Positions 8,045 to 15,976 of a stretch of DNA of 64,000 nt are shown here, piece after piece (positions within the stretch are counted from its first letter, which is position 1; each line of letters begins with the position of its first letter). The stretch spans positions 1 through 64,000 of the forward strand of contig CAYFTL010000001.1 in NCBI GenBank assembly GCA_964346145.1. The letters are read 5' to 3'. The translations under genes were made by a program, and so were the position numbers. The stretch is from CAYFTL01 sp964346145. Its GTDB lineage: Bacteria; Bacillota; Clostridia; Christensenellales; Aristaeellaceae. The notes below the pieces were generated by a model. It made no database searches, had not been told where the DNA came from, and saw only the letters and a list, made by a program, of their open reading frames with translations.

Positions 8045-9097
8045 ATGGGCATTAAATTAGGTTTTATCGGTTATGGCGGGATGGCCGGTTGGCATCATCA
8101 AAACGCTCCAAAAGTGGAAGGAGTAGAAGCAGTTGCAGCTTACGATATTGATCCGGTACGCGTTGATGCTGCGCGCGAAGCAGGCTTGGTCGGTTTCGAT
8201 ACCTTAGAAGAATTTTTGAAAAGCGATCTGTTCAATACCGTTCTGGTTGCAACCCCTAACGACGTGCACTGCGAGCTTTCGGTCGCCGCATCCAACGCAG
8301 GCAAACATGTAATCTGCGAAAAGCCGGTTGCGATGAGCGTCGAAGAATTGGATAAAATGATTGCAGCCGCTAAAGACAACGGCAAGCTCTTCACGGTTCA
8401 TCAAAATCGCCGTTGGGATAAAGATTTTCGCACGATAAAAGAAATAATTGAGTCGGGCAAGCTGGGGAAAATCTATTCCATCCAATCCCGTTTGCATGGA
8501 TCCGGCGGCGTCATGCATGGCTGGCGCGGCGAAGCCAAGCACGGCGGCGGAATGATTTTGGATTGGGGCGTGCACTTCTTTGACCAGCTGATGTGGATGC
8601 TGGGTTATGACAACTTCAAGAGCATTTTCTGCAAAACCGCAAGCGTCAAAACCGAAGAGGTGGACGACTACTTCTTTGCAATATTCGATATGGAAGACGG
8701 CAGCCAAGTGCAGGTCGAAATCGGTACCTTTGTGCTAAAAGAGCTGCCGCGCTGGATGGTGCTCGGAGACCAGGCTACCGCCTACATCAACGATTTTGCG
8801 CGCGATGGCGCCGTCATTGAGCTGGATAGCACCATTGAACACGTGCCTACCATCATCATGACTTCGGCCGGCCCCACCCGCACCTTTGCTCCCCGTCCAG
8901 ACAACGTGAAAAAAGAATTGGAATTGCCCGATCCGCCCGCCAACTGGACCGAATATTACGAAAACGTCCGCGATGTAATCGACGGCAAGGCCGAGCTGAT
9001 CGTTCAACCCTGGCAAGTGCGCAAAGTACTAAGCACCATTATGGTCGCCTTCGAATCGGCTCGCACCGGCAAGCAAATTTCTTTAAAAAATATCTAA
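8045..9097 (+). CDS. Gfo/Idh/MocA family oxidoreductase
   Basis: A 350-residue NAD(P)-dependent dehydrogenase of sugars, inositols or their derivatives. The Rossmann motif GFIGYGGMA is at residues 6-14, the family EKP signature at 92-94 (CEKPVAMS), and the active-site segment GGGMILDWGVHFFDQL supplies the catalytic Asp/His pair. The frame is open further upstream, but TAGGAGGT immediately before the ATG at 8045 decides the start. Its own promoter and a hairpin after it suggest a single-gene transcript. It stands next to a divergently placed second Gfo gene, a TIM-barrel isomerase and a GH109-like enzyme, so a role in oxidising a sugar released from a glycoside is likely. Substrate unknown. 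Confidence 0.92.
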   Translation: MGIKLGFIGYGGMAGWHHQNAPKVEGVEAVAAYDIDPVRVDAAREAGLVGFDTLEEFLKSDLFNTVLVATPNDVHCELSVAASNAGKHVICEKPVAMSVEELDKMIAAAKDNGKLFTVHQNRRWDKDFRTIKEIIESGKLGKIYSIQSRLHGSGGVMHGWRGEAKHGGGMILDWGVHFFDQLMWMLGYDNFKSIFCKTASVKTEEVDDYFFAIFDMEDGSQVQVEIGTFVLKELPRWMVLGDQATAYINDFARDGAVIELDSTIEHVPTIIMTSAGPTRTFAPRPDNVKKELELPDPPANWTEYYENVRDVIDGKAELIVQPWQVRKVLSTIMVAFESARTGKQISLKNI

Positions 9098-9107
9098 TCA
9101 CTTTTCG

Positions 9108-9144
9108 AACAAACCTTTGAGCTATGAATGCTCAAGGATTTGTT
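9108..9144 (+). terminator. Hairpin after the Gfo/Idh/MocA gene
   Basis: Arms at 9108-9122 and 9130-9144 pair over 15 bases with two wobble positions and are followed by a short T run. Confidence 0.55.
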
Positions 9145-9242
9145 TCCCTATATCCGTGTATTAAGCTATCCACCGATGTTTAAAATCATACATCTTTAAT
9201 CTATCCTTGCTACCAATTTTCCCCTAATATCACCGGCAATTT

Positions 9243-9284
9243 GACAATAAAAAAGAACGATTAAAACCGTTCTTTTTTATTGTC
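9243..9284 (-). terminator. Strong terminator of the isomerase-dehydrogenase operon
   Basis: Perfect 17-base arms (9243-9259 and 9268-9284) containing runs of A and T, with an 8-base loop. It lies just after the stop of the gene at 9292; the T run within the arm makes it efficient on the minus strand. Confidence 0.85.
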
Positions 9285-9291
9285 ATTATAA

Positions 9292-10338
9292 TTAGCATGT
9301 GCCTTCAACGACAACCCAATCGCCGTTGCTACGCGCAGAAATGCGCTCGGCAGTGGCAATGCAGATGGTATTGCGTGTGCTTTCGAGGGTGGCCGTGGCG
9401 AACTCTTCACCCGATAGCAGTCCGTTGGTAAAGTAGACCAGTTCGCGGTAGTATCCGTCGTCGGCCGGGGTTTCCACCACACAAGCGGGAGCGCCCTCCG
9501 GGTAAGCAGTCACAACGCCGTCTTCAAACACCAACGATCCCCGCTCAAAGTTTACGCGATACATCATCTTAAAGGGAACATCGCCATTCATTGACCAGTC
9601 ATCTTGAGCGTTGACCACCATGCCGTTAGAATAACGATAATGGGTGGACAAGGCATCAAAGCCGGCGCCGGGATGTACGTTCATGCCCATCGTCGACACA
9701 CTCTCCGGAATACCGAATACCCAGTTGATCATGTCTACATCGTGCACGTGCTGATCCAGCAAGCAACCGCCGGAAAGATTCTCATCGCGCAGCCAATCTT
9801 CATAAGACCAAATCGGCGTGCTGCCGGCGCGGCAGAAGAAGCTGCAAACGGGTTTGCCGAACTTTTCTTCTTCCACATACTGCTTGAGTACCTCATAGGC
9901 CGGCCAGAAACGCAGGCATTGGGCGATCATCAGTCGGCGATTGTTCTTTTTGGCTGCCTCAATCATGCGCCTGCATTGATCGGGATCCAACGCCATCGGC
10001 TTTTCACACAGCACATGCAGGCCGGCGTTCAAAGCCTTGATCGCATACCGGGCATGCAAATAGGTGGGCAGCGCAATGTCCACATAATCCAGCTCTTCCT
10101 TGACGATCATATCATCCATGTTATTGTACAGGTTGTATACACTAAAATCATAGGTACCCTTGCCCAAGTCGCCCATGTTGCCGCCTTGAGTCGCTTCGTT
10201 GCTGAACTTCTTTTCGTCCACATCACAAATGGCAACCAATTTCACCGGGTGTCCTTCTTTTTCAAGGCGAATATACTGATCCAAGTGGCCATGCCCCATA
10301 AAGCCCAGACCTACCAAACCCACTTTAAGTGTTTTCAT
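9292..10338 (-). CDS. Gfo/Idh/MocA family oxidoreductase
   Basis: A 348-residue dehydrogenase with the nucleotide-binding GLVGLGFMG at 7-15 and the EKP signature at 112-114. The active-site stretch LSGGCLLDQHVHDVDM replaces the usual GGG.L.D..H..D block. An insertion-rich region after the first Rossmann strands (residues 45-75) distinguishes it from the dehydrogenase at 8045, so the two are not simple duplicates. It is the second gene of an operon, 35 bases after the TIM-barrel isomerase, with its own AGGAGAGG site. The pairing of such a dehydrogenase with an AP-endonuclease-2-fold isomerase is common in inositol and keto-sugar catabolism. Exact substrate unknown. Confidence 0.92.
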   Translation of the reverse strand: MKTLKVGLVGLGFMGHGHLDQYIRLEKEGHPVKLVAICDVDEKKFSNEATQGGNMGDLGKGTYDFSVYNLYNNMDDMIVKEELDYVDIALPTYLHARYAIKALNAGLHVLCEKPMALDPDQCRRMIEAAKKNNRRLMIAQCLRFWPAYEVLKQYVEEEKFGKPVCSFFCRAGSTPIWSYEDWLRDENLSGGCLLDQHVHDVDMINWVFGIPESVSTMGMNVHPGAGFDALSTHYRYSNGMVVNAQDDWSMNGDVPFKMMYRVNFERGSLVFEDGVVTAYPEGAPACVVETPADDGYYRELVYFTNGLLSGEEFATATLESTRNTICIATAERISARSNGDWVVVEGTC

Positions 10339-10373
10339 CTCTACCTCTCCTTTTGGCGTTTAAGCGTTTGTAA

Positions 10374-11219
10374 TTAGGATGCAATAATGCGGTTGAGCGC
10401 ATCCAAGGTGCGGTACACCACCGCATCAGTAGCGCAGGGGAAACCGTTCATCTCGGCCGTCAAATATCCATCGTAGCCGATTGCACGCAATTCCTTCATA
10501 ACAGCGGGGAAATTCACATCGCCGGCCAGCAAATCCACAAAACCATTGATGTTGCCCACAATATTCCGGAAATCTTTGATGTGAATGCGCCCCACGCGCC
10601 TGCCCAAGATTTTAATCCATTGTTCCGGATAGCCGACCAATAGGGCGTTGCCGGTATCAAAGTAGACCTTGACCCAATCGGAACCGATTTTGTCGATAAA
10701 GTCGCGCATCTCGATGGGCGAAAGCAGGAACTTATTCCAAACGTTTTCTATCGCGATCGTTACTTTTGCAGCTTCGGCTTCGGGCGCTAACTCTTTCAAG
10801 GCTTCCAGCGAGCGATCATAGGCCTTGTCGTAGTCTACAACGCCGCTTCCAGGTGCAAAGTCTGCTCCTACACAGCCGGGAACGACCAGAATCGCCCCTA
10901 CACCCAGCCAAGTCGCCGCTTTAATTTGGAAGCGAAGAATATCTTTGGCGCGTTCGCGCACTTCGGGATCATCGGACGTGAGAGAGGTGTCCCAATAAAG
11001 CCCGGTCGCCAAGCTGGAAATTTCGATGCCGATTTCGTCGGCAAGGGCACGCAGTGCACGCACTTCCGCTTCGGTACTCTTCAAGCTAACCAGGCCTTCA
11101 GCGTCCAACGAAAGCTCAATGCCGTCGTAGCCTGCCTTTTTCGCAATGCGCATAGCATCCTCTACAGACGTACCTGCAGGAAAAGACCAAATGTTGATTC
11201 CGCGTTTCAAAATCATCAT
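10374..11219 (-). CDS. Sugar phosphate isomerase/epimerase (AP endonuclease 2 TIM barrel)
   Basis: A 281-residue TIM-barrel protein of the xylose-isomerase-like superfamily. Probable metal ligands are the Glu in TIAIENVWNKF, Asp in VYFDTGNAL, His in RIHIKDFR and Glu in YLTAEMNG, the order seen in L-xylulose-5-phosphate and tagatose 3-epimerases. It is the first gene of a two-gene operon with a Gfo/Idh/MocA dehydrogenase and is read divergently from an AraC regulator. Candidate activities are epimerisation of a keto-sugar or dehydration of an inosose; lyases acting on 3-keto-glycosides share this fold. The sequence does not choose among them. Confidence 0.88.
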   Translation of the reverse strand: MMILKRGINIWSFPAGTSVEDAMRIAKKAGYDGIELSLDAEGLVSLKSTEAEVRALRALADEIGIEISSLATGLYWDTSLTSDDPEVRERAKDILRFQIKAATWLGVGAILVVPGCVGADFAPGSGVVDYDKAYDRSLEALKELAPEAEAAKVTIAIENVWNKFLLSPIEMRDFIDKIGSDWVKVYFDTGNALLVGYPEQWIKILGRRVGRIHIKDFRNIVGNINGFVDLLAGDVNFPAVMKELRAIGYDGYLTAEMNGFPCATDAVVYRTLDALNRIIAS

Positions 11220-11267
11220 CTCCTTATTTTTGTCGCTAACTTATGCATAACTTATCCTTTACTTGCA

Positions 11268-11276
11268 TTATAGCAA
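11268..11276 (-). promoter_or_regulatory. Extended -10 promoter of the isomerase-dehydrogenase operon
   Basis: Reads TGCTATAAT on the minus strand, about 50 bases before the start at 11219, with no clear -35. The absence of a -35 is consistent with activation by the adjacent AraC-type regulator (inference). Confidence 0.6.
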
Positions 11277-11330
11277 AATATCGGCGTAATATATTTGTTT
11301 TTTTAGACGGCATTTTTGTCATATCGGCCG

Positions 11331-11359
11331 TTGACAGCGCCATCTAAAGATGGCATCAT
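11331..11359 (+). promoter_or_regulatory. Promoter of the AraC regulator gene with a palindrome in its spacer
   Basis: TTGACA (11331-11336), 17-base spacer, CATCAT (11354-11359). The spacer carries the inverted repeat GCCATCTAAAGATGGC (11339-11354), well placed to be an operator, possibly for autoregulation. Confidence 0.55.
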
Positions 11360-11393
11360 TAAACAAAACCGTAAATTTATCGAGGTGATTTGT

Positions 11394-12278
11394 TTGCCCT
11401 ACATACCGCTTAAGGTTAAGTTAGATCTGCGTGTTCAAAAGCTATATAGCCTACACTATTTCCAATTTGCCCATAGCTATATATTCGAAGGAGAGCGGCA
11501 TGATTTTTGGGAAATGGTGTACATTGACCATGGCGAGGCCGATATCGGGGCTGAGGACACCATGCACCGGTTACAGCAAGGCCATGTCATTTTTCACGAA
11601 CCCGGAGAATTCCACACCATTTGGGCACACCACCCCGAAGGGGTAAATATGTTGGTGATCTCCTTCTCGGCTACCCCGGCAGCCATGCACAGATTCAAAG
11701 GTTTGAAGCTTGAATTAAGCACTCAGCAACGCAAAATTCTGCGCCTGATCATCGAAGAAGGAGAGTACTGCTTTGGGCACGTGCTGGATAAATCCGATGA
11801 AAAAGAGCTGGTTCCAGTTCGAAGCGCCCCCTTTGGCGGCGTCCAGCTAATCGCCAACTACTTGGAGCAGTTTTTAATTCTGTTGTCCCGCGCGCTGATT
11901 GCCAATGAAACGCGCATCGCTGGCAAACCTGAACAACTCACCGAGGAAACCAATGCCTTCAACGTGACCAATCAACTATCCGCGCTAATGCGAGAACATC
12001 TGGATGGCAGCCTGAAGTTTGAAGACATTTGCAGGCATTCGGGCATCGGTCAAACCGCACTCAAAGACCTGTTCCGCCAGCACCACCACATGGGCGTAAT
12101 GGAATATTATCAGCGGCTTCGAATCGAAGAAGCGCGAAGGCTGTTACGCTCCGGTATGTACAATGTAACCCAAATCGCCGAGCTGTTGAGCTATTCCAGC
12201 ATCCATCAGTTTTCCAGACAATTTAAGCGCCTGGTAGGCATTCCCCCTTCCGAATATCTGCGTTCAATCAAAGACTAA
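11394..12278 (+). CDS. AraC family transcriptional regulator
   Basis: A 294-residue regulator with an N-terminal cupin sensor domain and a C-terminal AraC DNA-binding domain. The sensor starts with FQFAHSYIFEGERHDFWEM and contains GHVIFHEPGEFHTI. The first helix-turn-helix lies around LKFEDICRHSGIGQTALKDL and the second in NVTQIAELLSYSSIHQFSR, followed by the family motif FKRLVGIPPSEYL. I use the TTG at 11394 as start because GAGGTGA lies five bases before it; the longer open frame has no binding site. It is divergent from the isomerase operon and upstream of the GH109-like gene, so it probably controls this sugar locus in response to a glycoside or monosaccharide. Confidence 0.9.
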   Translation: MPYIPLKVKLDLRVQKLYSLHYFQFAHSYIFEGERHDFWEMVYIDHGEADIGAEDTMHRLQQGHVIFHEPGEFHTIWAHHPEGVNMLVISFSATPAAMHRFKGLKLELSTQQRKILRLIIEEGEYCFGHVLDKSDEKELVPVRSAPFGGVQLIANYLEQFLILLSRALIANETRIAGKPEQLTEETNAFNVTNQLSALMREHLDGSLKFEDICRHSGIGQTALKDLFRQHHHMGVMEYYQRLRIEEARRLLRSGMYNVTQIAELLSYSSIHQFSRQFKRLVGIPPSEYLRSIKD

Positions 12279-12297
12279 ACAAAATAAACGCAAAGTG

Positions 12298-12326
12298 TTG
12301 AAAGGGTTTTTGGCGCGTGCTACAAT
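12298..12326 (+). promoter_or_regulatory. Promoter of the GH109-like gene
   Basis: TTGAAA (12298-12303), 17-base spacer, TACAAT (12321-12326) preceded by TGC, an extended -10. It gives this gene transcription independent of the AraC gene before it. Confidence 0.65.
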
Positions 12327-12400
12327 GATCTCAACTACGGCAACCCTGTATTTTTGCCAGACTCAAACCACAGATAACGACTTCAGGAGGGAACATTGCT

Positions 12401-13753
12401 ATGGAAATGGGACTCAAAGGAAAAGAAATCACTTTAGGCATAATAGGTTTAGGCGGCCGCGGTCGTGGACAAATGGATACCCTGCTGGACATGCCCGATG
12501 TAAACATTGGCGCCGTATGCGACTTGTACCAAGATCGAATTGAGTTCGGTCAGAAAATGTGTTACGACAAAAAAGGGATAACACCCATCGGCACCACAAA
12601 CTACAGAGTTGTTTTGGAAATGGATTCCATTGATGCAGTCGTCGTGATGACCTCCTGGACGACCCACTTGCACATTTCCACCGATGCGCTGCGTGCAGGC
12701 AAGCGCGTGGCCATGGAGGTTGGCGGCGCCGCTTCGGTAGACGAATGCTGGCAGCTGGTGCGCGCCAGCGAGCAAACCGGGATACCGGTGATGATGCTAG
12801 AAAACTGCTGTTATAATCAGGAAGAAATGGCACTTTTAAATATGGTAAAGCAGGGCCTATTTGGCGAAGTGGTGCACTGTGCCGGCGGCTATCAGCACGA
12901 TCTGCGCTCTGAAATTGGCAGAGGCGATATTGACCGCCACTATCGTCAGCACAACTTCTTGCACCGCAACGGCGATCTATATCCCACCCACGAGTTGGGG
13001 CCCATCGCCAAAATATTGGATATCAACCGCGGCAACCGCATGGTCAGCTTGACATCCATGGCATCCAAAGCCCGCGGCCTAACTCAATGGCTAAAGGACA
13101 ACCGCCCCGACAGTGACCTGTCCAACCGCACCATCAATCAGGGCGATATCGTTACCACCACCATAAAATGTGCAAACGGTGAAACCATCGTGCTGACCCA
13201 CGACTGCACCTTACCCCGCCCCTACTCCAGAGGTTTGCGCATACAAGGCACCAAAGGCATCTACATGGAAGACAAGGCAGGCCTTTATATCGAAGGTCTA
13301 ACTGAACCCGATTTCGATGCATGGTTAAAAGACAATCTTGAAAATTTAGAAAAGCGCTATTCTGGTAAAGAATTAACAGACAAGATAGAAAGCTTGCGCA
13401 ACACCACCAAAGATTGGCTGCACGAGTGGGCAGACTTCAAACCCTATTTGAAACAATTTGAACATCCGCTTTGGAAAGCTTATCAGGACTTTGGCATGCG
13501 CGGCGGACATGGCGGCATGGACTATTTGGTTTTGCGTGCCTTTGTCGAAAGCGTCCAAAATCAAACCAATCCCCCCATCGATGTGTACGATACAGCCAGT
13601 TGGCTTGTGATCACCTGCTTAAGCGAACAGTCGGTAGCTATGGGCGGCATGCCGGTCAGCATTCCCGACTTCACCGACGGTGCATGGATCGACAGAGAGC
13701 CCTGTGAACCTAATGCCTATGCGTTGGACGAAGTGTACGAAGAATTATTCTAA
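12401..13753 (+). CDS. GH109-like NAD-dependent glycosidase (Gfo/Idh/MocA fold)
   Basis: A 450-residue relative of glycoside hydrolase family 109, known for alpha-N-acetylgalactosaminidases that bind NAD tightly and cleave through a transient 3-keto sugar. Seen are the Rossmann motif GIIGLGGRGRGQ (about 13-24), the MEVGGAASVDECWQLV block in place of a plain EKP, MMLENCCYNQEE, the THELGPIAKILDINRGNRM segment that is typical of GH109, and the late GGHGGMDYLVLRAF motif. Unlike many characterised members it has no Tat signal, so its substrate must be imported first. The Lpl-type importer that follows on the other strand fits that need. Other GH109-related dehydrogenases act on different sugars, so the substrate is uncertain. 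Confidence 0.85.
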   Translation: MEMGLKGKEITLGIIGLGGRGRGQMDTLLDMPDVNIGAVCDLYQDRIEFGQKMCYDKKGITPIGTTNYRVVLEMDSIDAVVVMTSWTTHLHISTDALRAGKRVAMEVGGAASVDECWQLVRASEQTGIPVMMLENCCYNQEEMALLNMVKQGLFGEVVHCAGGYQHDLRSEIGRGDIDRHYRQHNFLHRNGDLYPTHELGPIAKILDINRGNRMVSLTSMASKARGLTQWLKDNRPDSDLSNRTINQGDIVTTTIKCANGETIVLTHDCTLPRPYSRGLRIQGTKGIYMEDKAGLYIEGLTEPDFDAWLKDNLENLEKRYSGKELTDKIESLRNTTKDWLHEWADFKPYLKQFEHPLWKAYQDFGMRGGHGGMDYLVLRAFVESVQNQTNPPIDVYDTASWLVITCLSEQSVAMGGMPVSIPDFTDGAWIDREPCEPNAYALDEVYEELF

Positions 13754-13818
13754 AGCCTTTACTCTTACGGTGCTTTTTCCTTCAGACTGAACTTACTGCC
13801 CATATATCCCATATATAA

Positions 13819-13862
13819 AGAGACAGACAGCAGATTTAATATAAGATCTGCTGTCTGTCTCT
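13819..13862 (-). terminator. Long hairpin terminator of the ABC permease operon
   Basis: Perfect 17-base arms at 13819-13835 and 13846-13862. It lies immediately after the stop of the permease gene at 13871 and between convergent genes, so it can also block transcripts from the GH109-like gene. Confidence 0.75.
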
Positions 13863-13870
13863 TACAAGCC

Positions 13871-14788
13871 CTACCCTTTGATGGCACCAACCATGACCCC
13901 TTTTACAAAATATTTTTGCAAGAAGGGATAGATAACCAAAATGGGCACTGTGGAAATAATTACCGTACAATATTTGATTAGCTCACGGTTGAACGACTCT
14001 GCGTTCATCGTCGTAACGTCCACAGCGGTGGTCGTACTCTGATCCGTGATTAGGATTTCGCGCAAAAACATTTGTAGCGGATACAAACCCCTGTTGCGCA
14101 AGAACATCAAAGCCTGATACCAGCTATTCCAATACCCTACCGCATAATACATTGCAATAACGGCGATAACCGCTGAGGATAATGGAATGTACACCTTGAC
14201 AAAAATCTGCAACTCGTTGGCTCCGTCCAATATTGCCGCTTCCTCCAACGACTCCGGTATCCCCATAAAAAATGTTCGCATAATGATTAGGTTGTACGAA
14301 CTCATCGCATAGGGCAACAAAAATGCCCACGGTGTATCATAAATCTTTAGTCCGCGCACCACAAAAAATAACGGGATAATCCCACCGCTAAAGAACATGG
14401 TTACCAAAATCATCTTCATCGCAATTCCGCGGATCATAAAATACTTTCGAGAGACACAAAACGCACCCATCCCGGTGAGCAGCAGCCCCAGCGCTGTGCC
14501 TACCACTACATAAAATGCTGTGTTCCTAAATCCAATGGGTATTCCCGCATTTAAAAATGATAACCTGTATCCCTCCAAAGTATAGGGCTGAATCGGCCAC
14601 CACAACGGGCCATAATGACTGAGCAATTGTTTCGCATCGGAAAACGAAGCAAACAAACAATATAAAAGCGGGTACACAGCGACGATCATTACGCCCGTCA
14701 TGATGATATACAGCGCAATTGAAAAAATCCAATCACCAGTTGTACGCTTGATTTTATTTTGAGCTTTTACCGGTTTTGTCGTAACCAC
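13871..14788 (-). CDS. Carbohydrate ABC transporter permease (LplC/YtcP, MalG type)
   Basis: A 305-residue inner membrane subunit with about six hydrophobic segments. The EAA loop that contacts the ATPase reads EEAAILDGANELQIFVKVYI. The sequence from GDWIFSIALYII through SFSDAKQLL and the ending FVKGVMVGAIKG is typical of the Lpl/YtcP branch that serves complex or oligosaccharides. I choose GTG at 14788 as start because AAGGAGGGG is correctly spaced before it; the longer open frame would overlap the upstream permease gene. The 13-base gap to that gene shows a common transcript. No ATPase gene is next to it. Confidence 0.92.
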   Translation of the reverse strand: MVTTKPVKAQNKIKRTTGDWIFSIALYIIMTGVMIVAVYPLLYCLFASFSDAKQLLSHYGPLWWPIQPYTLEGYRLSFLNAGIPIGFRNTAFYVVVGTALGLLLTGMGAFCVSRKYFMIRGIAMKMILVTMFFSGGIIPLFFVVRGLKIYDTPWAFLLPYAMSSYNLIIMRTFFMGIPESLEEAAILDGANELQIFVKVYIPLSSAVIAVIAMYYAVGYWNSWYQALMFLRNRGLYPLQMFLREILITDQSTTTAVDVTTMNAESFNRELIKYCTVIISTVPILVIYPFLQKYFVKGVMVGAIKG

Positions 14789-14801
14789 TATGTTCCCCTC
14801 C

Positions 14802-15746
14802 TTACCACAAACTATTGTCCGAAATTCGCCTGGAAATTGTGTTGGCACCAACCAACAGTATTACGTTGACCACAGAGTTCATCAATCCAACAGCCGTTGC
14901 ATATGAGTACTGCATTTGCTCCAGACCGGTTCTGTACACATAGGTGGAAATAACGTCTGCGGTTTCGTAAATGGTTTGGTTGTATAGCAAGTAAATGCGG
15001 TCCCATCCCAAACTCATAAGATTGCCGATGCGCAAGATCAGCAGGATCACGATGGTCGGAGCGATTCCGGGCAAGGTAACGTGCCACATTTGGCGCCAAC
15101 GCCCTGCACCGTCTACCCTGGCAGCTTCGTAAAGTTCAGCGTCAATTGCAGTCAGTGCCGCAAAGAAAATAATAGAATCCCAGCCCAGTTCCTGCCAAAT
15201 ATTCATACCGATATACAAAGGTTGGAAGTACTTGGGCACCGTCAAAAGGCTAGTTTTTTCTGTAATACCGAGAGAACTCAAAATTCCGGTCACCAAACCA
15301 TCGCTTCGAACAAAGATAAGCAACAAAGAACACACCACAACCGAAGATACAAAGTGCGGCATGTAGGTAACCGTCTGAGCCACTTTCCGAAACTTCAAAG
15401 ACTTACATTCGTTCAGCAGCAAAGCGAAAATAATCGGCAATGGGAAAGAAAATATCAACATGCCAATGTTGATGGACAAGGTATTTCTTACCAACCGCCA
15501 GAAGAACGGACCTTGGACAAAACCGAGAAAGTGTTTAAACCCAACGAATTGGCTCCCTGCAATACCCTTCATCGGCTTGTAATCTTGAAAGCCGATAATG
15601 ATACCAAACATCGGCGCATAATGAAACACAACATAATACGCCACCACGGGCAAAAACATCAAATATAACCACGGGTGAGTTTTGATGTTTTTAAGCAACC
15701 GCTTCCAAACAGATTGTTGATATGGCCTAGGTAAAGTGTTGTTCAT
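14802..15746 (-). CDS. Carbohydrate ABC transporter permease (LplB type)
   Basis: A 314-residue permease with six predicted membrane segments, beginning at HPWLYLMFLPVVAYYVVFHYAP. The EAA loop reads YEAARVDGAGRWRQMWHVTL. The family-specific FGIIIGFQDYKP and FVGFKHF segments place it with LplB/YteP proteins, which pair with YtcP-like partners. The start is taken at ATG 15746 because GGTGGAGG precedes it by six bases. It lies second in the order binding protein - LplB - LplC, with a 230-base gap containing a stable hairpin after the binding-protein gene. Confidence 0.92.
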   Translation of the reverse strand: MNNTLPRPYQQSVWKRLLKNIKTHPWLYLMFLPVVAYYVVFHYAPMFGIIIGFQDYKPMKGIAGSQFVGFKHFLGFVQGPFFWRLVRNTLSINIGMLIFSFPLPIIFALLLNECKSLKFRKVAQTVTYMPHFVSSVVVCSLLLIFVRSDGLVTGILSSLGITEKTSLLTVPKYFQPLYIGMNIWQELGWDSIIFFAALTAIDAELYEAARVDGAGRWRQMWHVTLPGIAPTIVILLILRIGNLMSLGWDRIYLLYNQTIYETADVISTYVYRTGLEQMQYSYATAVGLMNSVVNVILLVGANTISRRISDNSLW

Positions 15747-15891
15747 TGCAAACCTCCACCCCATCCTTATAGGTTAGTATTTTTTCATCTTCTCCTCAAA
15801 TATAAAACATATAATTCCTAGCACCCCAGATCATTTTATTGAGCTTTTAACTAGAGCTAGAGTGAAGATCAATGCGCACCTGACGCCAAAC

Positions 15892-15944
15892 AAGTAAGGA
15901 GCGACAGATCTGTTTTGCTTTTGCAGATCTGTCAACTCCTACTT
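15892..15944 (-). repeat. Stable hairpin between binding-protein and permease genes
   Basis: Arms at 15892-15912 and 15924-15944 pair over about 20 bases around an 11-base loop, with a one/two-base internal bulge. No T run follows on the minus strand, so it is better read as a processing or 3'-stabilising structure, or a leaky terminator, which would keep binding protein in excess over permeases. Confidence 0.65.
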
Positions 15945-15976
15945 TTAAATGATCTTTAAGCTAGTATGGAGGGAAA

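Noticed and set aside
9604..10377. A 257-codon plus-strand frame opposite the second Gfo/Idh/MocA gene
   Set aside because: Antisense shadow of a conserved dehydrogenase.
11316..11393. Longer N-terminus of the AraC regulator
   Set aside because: The upstream 26 codons cover the promoter and palindrome, and the only good ribosome binding site points to the TTG at 11394.
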